Origin: Ruminococcus sp.
GTDB taxonomy: Bacteria > Bacillota > Clostridia > Lachnospirales > Lachnospiraceae
Assembly (NCBI GenBank): GCA_020024635.1
Contig: JAHHTL010000042.1
Location: 1 to 19,318 of the forward strand
Direction of reading: 5' to 3'
Length of the DNA stretch: 19,318 nt
This document shows, one piece after another, positions 14,652 to 19,318 of this stretch. A model generated the notes under the pieces. That model was given only the letters and a program-made list of their open reading frames with translations, did no database searches and was not told the DNA's origin. The position numbers and the translations under genes were made by a program. How positions within the stretch are numbered: position 1 is the stretch's first letter; the number at the start of each line of letters is the position of its first letter.

Positions 14652-15197
14652 TAAAAGCCCTCCTACAAGCACGAAATATTCCGGAAGTTTCCCCTCCTCC
14701 ATCCACTGAAGATCCACATGAAAAAGATTACTGACTGTCTGTCCCACATTTCCTCCCAATGCTTCAATAGAATATCTCATTTTATCTGGATGTATACATT
14801 TTCTTCCTTGACTTCTTGGACAAACTTCCCCACAAGTGGAACATGCTCCTGCTGACAAACTCACACTTTCTGGAATTTTCTCTTCTAAATCCCACAAGAC
14901 CTCGGAAAGTTTTCGTTTTTCTTCTTCTACAACTTCTTTGATGATACGATTTTGCTCAACCAAAGACATCTTTTGTTTTCGCATGAGGGGATCAAAAAGA
15001 ATCATTGTTCCATAAAGCTTTAACTTTTTATATTGTTCCCAATATTGTTTTGCATCAAATAAAAAAGGTGGGCAAGACCATATTTTCTCATAATTGGGAC
15101 ACTCTTTGCATTTTTCCAAAAAAGTTGGGAGATCTACATACTCTCTCACATAATCTTCTACTTGAATTTCAGCCTTTAGTCTCTTGGTATCGTACAT
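14643..15197 (-). CDS. DUF2284 family predicted metal-binding protein
   Basis: This 184-residue cytosolic protein has the two cysteine clusters that define DUF2284. One is CKECPNYEKIWSCPPF at 30-45 (Cys30, Cys33, Cys42). The other is AGACSTCGEVCPRSQGRKC at 116-134 (Cys119, 122, 126, 134), followed by HPDKMRYSIEALGGNV. The second cluster resembles a ferredoxin-like Fe-S ligand set, and such proteins are annotated as predicted metal-binding; their role is unknown to me. The start is the ATG at 15197, with a GGAAAGGA purine run upstream; an in-frame ATG at 15260 would lie upstream of the predicted promoter. The gene is divergent from the MATE transporter and shares regulatory DNA with it. The 3' end lies within the ade terminator. 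Confidence 0.9.
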   Translation of the reverse strand: MYDTKRLKAEIQVEDYVREYVDLPTFLEKCKECPNYEKIWSCPPFLFDAKQYWEQYKKLKLYGTMILFDPLMRKQKMSLVEQNRIIKEVVEEEKRKLSEVLWDLEEKIPESVSLSAGACSTCGEVCPRSQGRKCIHPDKMRYSIEALGGNVGQTVSNLFHVDLQWMEEGKLPEYFVLVGGLLQK

Positions 15198-15231
15198 TTT
15201 TCTTTTCCTTTCCCTTCTATTTCTGATATTT

Positions 15232-15260
15232 ATCCTACAAACACTTGAAGATAACTTCAA
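15232..15260 (-). promoter_or_regulatory. Predicted promoter of the DUF2284 gene
   Basis: On the minus strand there is a -35 TTGAAG (plus 15255-15260), a 17-nt spacer and a -10 TAGGAT (plus 15232-15237), about 28 nt of leader before the ATG. Its -35 box is one arm of the palindrome at 15245-15260. Confidence 0.5.
15245..15260. promoter_or_regulatory. Palindromic operator candidate shared by two divergent promoters
   Basis: TTGAAGATAACTTCAA is a perfect 6-bp inverted repeat with a 4-bp centre. Each arm is the -35 box of one of the two facing promoters, so one bound dimer could control the DUF2284 gene and the MATE gene together. No regulator gene is adjacent. Confidence 0.5.
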
Positions 15261-15273
15261 TTCCTTTTATACT
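15245..15273 (+). promoter_or_regulatory. Predicted sigma-A promoter of the MATE gene
   Basis: A -35 TTGAAG (15245-15250), a 17-nt spacer and a -10 TATACT (15268-15273) place the transcript start near 15280, about 28 nt before the ATG at 15308. This rules out the ATG at 15293 only weakly, since both lie downstream. Confidence 0.65.
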
Positions 15274-15307
15274 AGTTTATATATTCTAAAGAATGAGAGG
15301 TTTTTTT

Positions 15308-16660
15308 ATGGCAAAATCTTCTACAACACGAATGACAGAAGGTTCCGTTTGGAAACGTATTATAGCATTTGCAATTCCCATCTTTTGGGGAAATTTATTT
15401 CAACAACTTTATAACACAGCAGATTCCCTTATTGTAGGAAATTTTTTAGGTAGTTCGGCTCTTGCGGCAGTTAGTTCCTCTGGGAATCTTATTTTTTTAA
15501 TGGTTGGATTCTTTACGGGCATCTCCGTTGGAGCAGGTGTCGTCACTGCAAAATTTTTCGGTTCCGGTGATTATAAGAACCTTCAAAAGTCGATCCATAC
15601 GACCGTGGCATTTGGAGTCATCTGTGGAATAGCTTTAACGGTAATTGGAACTTTAGCAGCTCCAGTTATTCTCCATCTTATGGGGACGCCTCCTGCTGTT
15701 CTCCCAAACTCCATCACCTATTTTCGAATCTATTTTCTTGGTTCTCTCGCTTTTGTCATGTACAATATTTTTGTAGGTATTTTGCAATCTTTAGGAGATA
15801 GCCGGCATCCTTTGATCTATCTTGTGATTTCTTCCATTGTCAATATTGCTCTCGATCTTTTATTGATCGGCGTGTTCCATTTCGGAGTAGGCGCCGCTGC
15901 ATTAGCAACTGTAATCTCACAGTTTTTAAGTGCTTTTTTATGTTTTCGGAAACTTATGACCAATCCCAAAGAGCTTCGGTTGGAACTAAAAGAAATTCGC
16001 ATTCATTCTAGTTTATTAAAACAGATTGTATCAAACGGAATTCCTGCCGGACTACAAAACTCCATTATTTCTCTTGCAAATATTTTTGTGCAAAGTAACA
16101 TCAACAAATTTGGAGAAATGGCCGTAGCTGGATGTGGTGCCTACGCTAAAATTCAAGGATTTGGATTTCTTCCTATTACCTGTTTTGCCATGGCGCTTAC
16201 TACATTTATCAGTCAGAACTTAGGTGCAAGACAGTACGAACGTGCAAAAAAAGGAGCTGTATTTGGAATACTTTGCTCCATTTCTCTTGCTGAACTCATT
16301 GGAATTTTCATTTATCTATTTATTCCACAACTAATCATGGCTTTTAGTAGAACACCGGCTGTAGTCTCTATTGGAACAACTCAAGCAAGGACAGATACTT
16401 TATTTTACTTTCTTCTTGCCTTTACCCACTGTATGGCAGGTATATTAAGAGGTGCCGGAAAATCAAAAGTTCCAATGTATGTAATGCTCGTATTTTGGTG
16501 CATTATCCGCGTAAGCTATATAAGTTTGATCGTACGTTTTATTCCATCGATCAATGTGATTTTCTGGGCTTACCCTCTTACATGGTTTTTAAGTTCTGTT
16601 GCTTTTCTTATCTACTACAAAAAATCAAATTGGCTTCATGGATTAGAGGAAGCTCTATAA
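15308..16660 (+). CDS. MATE family multidrug efflux transporter
   Basis: This 450-residue inner-membrane antiporter has about twelve hydrophobic segments, the usual size for the MATE family, which exports drugs and metabolites using a Na+ or H+ gradient. Typical features are the N-terminal PIFWGNLFQQLYNTADSLIVGNFLGSSALAAV, with the family's helix-1 pattern (P..W..L.Q..YN..D...VG...G..ALAAV), and the matching second-half segment GIPAGLQNSIISLANIFVQSNIN. An internal RGAGKSKVP follows. The closest type is the NorM/DinF-like Clostridial MATE branch; the substrate is unknown. The start is the ATG at 15308, with GAGAGG exactly 7 nt upstream, rather than the ATG at 15293, which overlaps that SD. The stop overlaps the convergent PfkB gene by 6 bp, with no terminator between them. 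Confidence 0.94.
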   Translation: MAKSSTTRMTEGSVWKRIIAFAIPIFWGNLFQQLYNTADSLIVGNFLGSSALAAVSSSGNLIFLMVGFFTGISVGAGVVTAKFFGSGDYKNLQKSIHTTVAFGVICGIALTVIGTLAAPVILHLMGTPPAVLPNSITYFRIYFLGSLAFVMYNIFVGILQSLGDSRHPLIYLVISSIVNIALDLLLIGVFHFGVGAAALATVISQFLSAFLCFRKLMTNPKELRLELKEIRIHSSLLKQIVSNGIPAGLQNSIISLANIFVQSNINKFGEMAVAGCGAYAKIQGFGFLPITCFAMALTTFISQNLGARQYERAKKGAVFGILCSISLAELIGIFIYLFIPQLIMAFSRTPAVVSIGTTQARTDTLFYFLLAFTHCMAGILRGAGKSKVPMYVMLVFWCIIRVSYISLIVRFIPSINVIFWAYPLTWFLSSVAFLIYYKKSNWLHGLEEAL

Positions 16661-17581
16661 TGTACGCTTAATCCCTAATTCTTCTGGCAAAAATCTTGGG
16701 CACACATTCTCTGTGGATACAATCACTGCGGCGGCGAGACGACTTCCAATCTCGACCGCCTCTTTCATTGTGTTTCCATAAGTAAGCCCACAAACAACCC
16801 CGGAACCAAAGGCATCCCCTGCGCCGGTTGTATCAATAACGTTTACTTTCTTTGCCGGACAAAATCCTTTATTGCCATGCATATCTGCATATACGGCTCC
16901 CTCTTCCCCCATTGTAACAATCACAGATGGAATCTTTCCTGAAACCACCCGTTTTGAAATTAAATCTACCATTTCCTCTGGTTTGCACTCACTGTAATCT
17001 TCACTAAAGAAAATTCCTGCTTCTAGTTTATTACAAATCATACAGGAGAACTTTTGGAGAAGATCTCTTCGTTCCACTGCAATACTCATATTACTTACGA
17101 CCCCATACAACTTTTTATTGTACTTTTCTGCAAGGGATATTATTTTTTTAATCAACCCTTTATCCATATCAATCTCAACAACAATAGAGTCCGCATTTGA
17201 AACGATTTCGTCTCCTTTTTCTTCTAACACTTTCATAATTGGCATTAAATTTGGACGCTGTGATATAGATCCTGCCAAATCGCCGTTGTTATCAAATACA
17301 GCCAGCCATGTCCCCATTCCGTTTTGAATTGTCTGGATATACTGGGTATCCACTTTATGACGTTCCAGTTTTTCTACCACCTCTCGGCCAAGTGCAGAAT
17401 CATCTACAATCCCTAAAAATGTCGGCCTTAATTCTAAATTTGCTATATTTTCCACTACATTTCTACTCACACCGCCATGAATATATTCTATATGTCCCAC
17501 ATTTCTTCCTGTACTAATGTATTTTCCATCCGGAAATCCTTTTATATCTACAAAAACCGCTCCTGCTACTACTATACCCAT
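16655..17581 (-). CDS. PfkB family kinase (sugar or pseudouridine-type nucleoside)
   Basis: This 308-residue ribokinase-fold enzyme transfers phosphate from ATP to a sugar or nucleoside hydroxyl. It shows the substrate-side signature HGGVSRNVVENIANL (35-49) and the ATP-side PfkB signature VIDTTGAGDAFGSGVV (248-263), with Asp256 as catalytic base and the GAGD anion hole. VTMGEEGAVYAD (222-233) is the usual strand-turn before it. The GGV-x-RN-x-x-x-N-x-A-x-L pattern resembles pseudouridine kinases such as E. coli PsuK more than fructokinases, but the psuG glycosidase partner is not next door, so substrate is left open. The SD is GGAAGG about 8 nt upstream. It is likely monocistronic, separated from the cohesin gene by a terminator. 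Confidence 0.9.
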   Translation of the reverse strand: MGIVVAGAVFVDIKGFPDGKYISTGRNVGHIEYIHGGVSRNVVENIANLELRPTFLGIVDDSALGREVVEKLERHKVDTQYIQTIQNGMGTWLAVFDNNGDLAGSISQRPNLMPIMKVLEEKGDEIVSNADSIVVEIDMDKGLIKKIISLAEKYNKKLYGVVSNMSIAVERRDLLQKFSCMICNKLEAGIFFSEDYSECKPEEMVDLISKRVVSGKIPSVIVTMGEEGAVYADMHGNKGFCPAKKVNVIDTTGAGDAFGSGVVCGLTYGNTMKEAVEIGSRLAAAVIVSTENVCPRFLPEELGIKRTL

Positions 17582-17609
17582 TTTATTTTCCTTCCTTTAC
17601 AATTAAAAT

Positions 17610-17642
17610 ATGCGAAGAATATGACAAAAATATTCTTCGCAT
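17610..17642 (-). terminator. Terminator of the dockerin-cohesin operon
   Basis: A perfect 13-bp hairpin has arms ATGCGAAGAATAT (17610-17622) and ATATTCTTCGCAT (17630-17642) and a 7-nt loop. It is followed on the minus strand by ATTTTAATT, and lies about 11 bp after the cohesin gene stop. The T-run is weak but the stem is strong. Confidence 0.75.
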
Positions 17643-17652
17643 CTTATTCTAT

Positions 17653-19122
17653 TTATTTTCTGTATCTATATCTTTCTATCAGTGTACATATGACTGTAAC
17701 AAGTAATACAAGCGAAAGCAATGATAGTCCCAATATGGTTGCACCGCAATACTTAGGATCGATCCTTAAATTACCAAGAATCTTAATACTATCCTCATCG
17801 ACCTTCTTGTCTTTGGCATCCATGTTAGAATCCTCTGGTAAATACCGTTGGTAGGTATTTTCTTTTGCATCATATCTATAATATCCTGCTATTCCTTCAT
17901 CATTTACAGCATTTATAATATAAAAATCTTTATCTTTTCCCTGCCAAGCTTGAATTTCTTTCTCTTGTAACTTCAACATCACTTTTTTGTATCCGGCTGG
18001 AGCATCCATTTTTTCGCTCGCCACTGGAATAATATATTTTCCATCCGACACTTTTATTTGAAGAAATGGATAAAATTCATCTTTCTTTTCATCATAAAGA
18101 TAGAACCCTTTCTTCTCTTTCTCTCCAACTAAACAAACAACGATAAGGTTTCCTTTATCCCGTTTCATAACAATACTTTCTTGATTCCGAATCACTTTTT
18201 TGGATCGCTCAAATCCAACTGGAATTTCCTCATCCTTAAATTCATCGGACAAATGATAGTTGTTGCCATTAATCTTAATTTCTGCTTCTTTTTCTTCTCC
18301 ACACTGAATGATCAATTCATATGTTTGTTTCTCGCCATTTTCCGCTGTCACAACTACCGATGCCATGTTGGCACCCGGCTTTAAATTCTTACCACCTGAA
18401 ATAGAAACTGTTGCTTTTGAATCTTGCGCTGTTGCCGTAATAGAAACTTCCTTTGTATTCTTTGGAACAACTACCTTATAAGAACTCTGCTCTGCCGAAA
18501 AGGCTGGCTCCATCTTTCCTGGTTTCACCGCCAATGCACTTAATTTTGCATTTTGGGATTTCTCATCTTTTTCTTTATCTTCGTCTTTCTCTTTATCCTT
18601 GTCTTTCTCTTCCTGTGATTTTTCATCTGGCTTTGGGGCCGGTTTCTGACTTGGTGCCGGAGCAGGACTTGGTGCCGGTGCTGGTGCCGGTGCATTTCCC
18701 GTAACCGAACCGCCTCCCATTGACATACTCATTGATTCTTCGTTCCAATTGTAAGCTTCCGCCGATCCTGAGATTCCATGTGTTCCTGCTTTTAATATAC
18801 GAAACGTCATGGAAAATCCCAGAGAAGTGGTACTACCATCTCCTACACTCGCATAGCTAACACTTCCGCCACCGCCATTTGTATCTCCGGATCCACCGAC
18901 AAATTCTAACGCGGAAGGATCGTAATTCAAAAATACGCTGGCCGACCCAATTGCACCGTTTGCACTAGACACACTAGCGCTCACTGTTACAGTATCCCCT
19001 ACATTTCCAGATGCACTGGAAACATTTACACTTCCAGATGCAGCAAATACGGACATTCCAACTGACATCGTTAACATGCATACACTTACAAAAAGTGCTA
19101 CTATTTTGTATCTTCTTTTCAT
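17653..19122 (-). CDS. Secreted, membrane-anchored cohesin-domain protein
   Basis: This 489-residue protein has a signal peptide (1-28, ending SVFAA) and a cohesin-like domain (about 29-142) marked by GDTVTVSASVSSANGAIGSASVFLNYDPSALEFVGG and SLGFSMTFRILKAG. A Pro/Ala then Lys/Asp/Glu linker follows (143-190), then a cadherin-like beta-sandwich domain (192-273: LSALAVKPGKMEPAFS, YKVVVP, VSITATAQDSKATVSI, GEKQTYELII). The next part, an unrecognised region (about 280-455), carries two copies of a G-F/Y-Y-x-Y-D-x-K motif (339-345 and 412-420). A C-terminal membrane helix (461-481) ends with RYRYRK outside it. Cohesins bind dockerins through a calcium-dependent interface, so it probably holds a dockerin protein on the cell surface, anchored by its helix instead of sortase. 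AGGGG, 7 nt before the ATG, overlaps the stop of the upstream dockerin gene. The cohesin call is from pattern, not a search. Confidence 0.85.
   Translation of the reverse strand: MKRRYKIVALFVSVCMLTMSVGMSVFAASGSVNVSSASGNVGDTVTVSASVSSANGAIGSASVFLNYDPSALEFVGGSGDTNGGGGSVSYASVGDGSTTSLGFSMTFRILKAGTHGISGSAEAYNWNEESMSMSMGGGSVTGNAPAPAPAPSPAPAPSQKPAPKPDEKSQEEKDKDKEKDEDKEKDEKSQNAKLSALAVKPGKMEPAFSAEQSSYKVVVPKNTKEVSITATAQDSKATVSISGGKNLKPGANMASVVVTAENGEKQTYELIIQCGEEKEAEIKINGNNYHLSDEFKDEEIPVGFERSKKVIRNQESIVMKRDKGNLIVVCLVGEKEKKGFYLYDEKKDEFYPFLQIKVSDGKYIIPVASEKMDAPAGYKKVMLKLQEKEIQAWQGKDKDFYIINAVNDEGIAGYYRYDAKENTYQRYLPEDSNMDAKDKKVDEDSIKILGNLRIDPKYCGATILGLSLLSLVLLVTVICTLIERYRYRK
18550..18695 (-). repeat. Low-complexity linker coding segment
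   Basis: This stretch encodes an alternating Ala-Pro run and then a Lys/Asp/Glu run (residues 144-190 of the cohesin protein). It separates the cohesin module from the beta-sandwich domain as a flexible, charged spacer. Confidence 0.7.
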
Positions 19123-19132
19123 CGTATTTCCC

Positions 19133-19318
19133 CTATTGATTAATTTCCTTTGCCCCTATAATCTGTTTCTTAATCTTTAACAAATCAAGTGAATCTACTT
19201 TTCCATTTCTACTACTATCTGCAGCTATTTTTTCTAAGCCTGATAGTTTTTTAACACCTAAGATGTCTTTTTGCGTTCTCAAAAGATCTAATGCATTTAC
19301 AATGCCATCCCCATTGGT
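19133..19318 (-). CDS. Dockerin type I C-terminus of a larger protein (partial)
   Basis: The last 61 codons of a gene that begins beyond the right edge encode a type I dockerin. Two copies of the calcium-binding F-hand loop and its helix are visible: TNGDGIVNALDLLRTQKDIL (loop positions N, D, then D) and, about 34 residues later, ADSSRNGKVDSLDLLKIKKQII. The module ends the protein, with only GAKEINQ following, as is usual for dockerins. The first loop's leading Asp is probably cut off by the window edge. The TAG stop lies 10 bp before the cohesin gene's ATG and forms part of its SD, so the two are co-transcribed and probably translationally coupled. The enzyme or binding module carried upstream is not in the window. 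Confidence 0.85.
   Translation of the reverse strand, partial: TNGDGIVNALDLLRTQKDILGVKKLSGLEKIAADSSRNGKVDSLDLLKIKKQIIGAKEINQ

Overview
The window is low-GC, densely coded DNA with strong AGGAGG-type ribosome binding sites. It reads as a gut Clostridia chromosome, most likely Lachnospiraceae. The evidence is the DUF5685, DUF2284 and DUF1846 families, a divergent FtsH, a sortase-anchored mucin-type glycosidase with a TPKTG signal, and a dockerin/cohesin pair. A blood-group-active GH98 enzyme would suit the Ruminococcus gnavus/torques (Mediterraneibacter) group, but the species cannot be fixed from this sequence. I see no rRNA, tRNA, CRISPR array, insertion sequence or phage gene.

Layout. (1) 20-2047: an FtsH-family membrane protease, minus strand. 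(2) 2215-7017: a 1,600-residue secreted, wall-anchored GH98-type glycosidase with two discoidin-like modules, an Asp-box propeller, Ig-like domains and a sortase tail. It stands alone with its own terminator, and a near-identical 28-bp direct repeat (2106-2133 and 7212-7239) brackets it, as if it had been inserted into a short divergent promoter region between ftsH and the next gene. (3) 7295-8773: DUF1846 protein, plus strand, convergent with a PAP2 phosphatase (8795-9340). (4) 9341-9721: no intact gene, but a 98-codon open frame without a start and a palindrome. (5) 9722-12657: a tight minus-strand operon in the order DUF5685 protein, J-domain/TPR protein with a Cys-rich tail, membrane protein, Dus-family flavoprotein; it is driven by a near-consensus promoter at 12701-12729. 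(6) 12868-14598: adenine deaminase, convergent with a DUF2284 protein. (7) The DUF2284 gene and a MATE efflux gene are divergent and share a palindrome that supplies both -35 boxes. (8) 16655-17581: a PfkB sugar/nucleoside kinase. (9) 17653-19318: the C-terminus of a dockerin protein followed 10 bp later by a membrane-anchored cohesin protein.

How the genes work together. Two surface systems flank ordinary housekeeping genes: a sortase-anchored glycan-cleaving enzyme, and an operon-encoded dockerin/cohesin pair that could fasten a secreted protein to the cell membrane. Adenine deaminase and the PfkB kinase, if the latter is a nucleoside kinase, suggest nucleobase or nucleoside salvage. The most interesting candidates are the dockerin-cohesin pair, the repeat-bracketed GH98 gene, and the DUF5685 protein with paired Asp-rich motifs. 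Functional names rest on recalled family motifs, since no search could be run.
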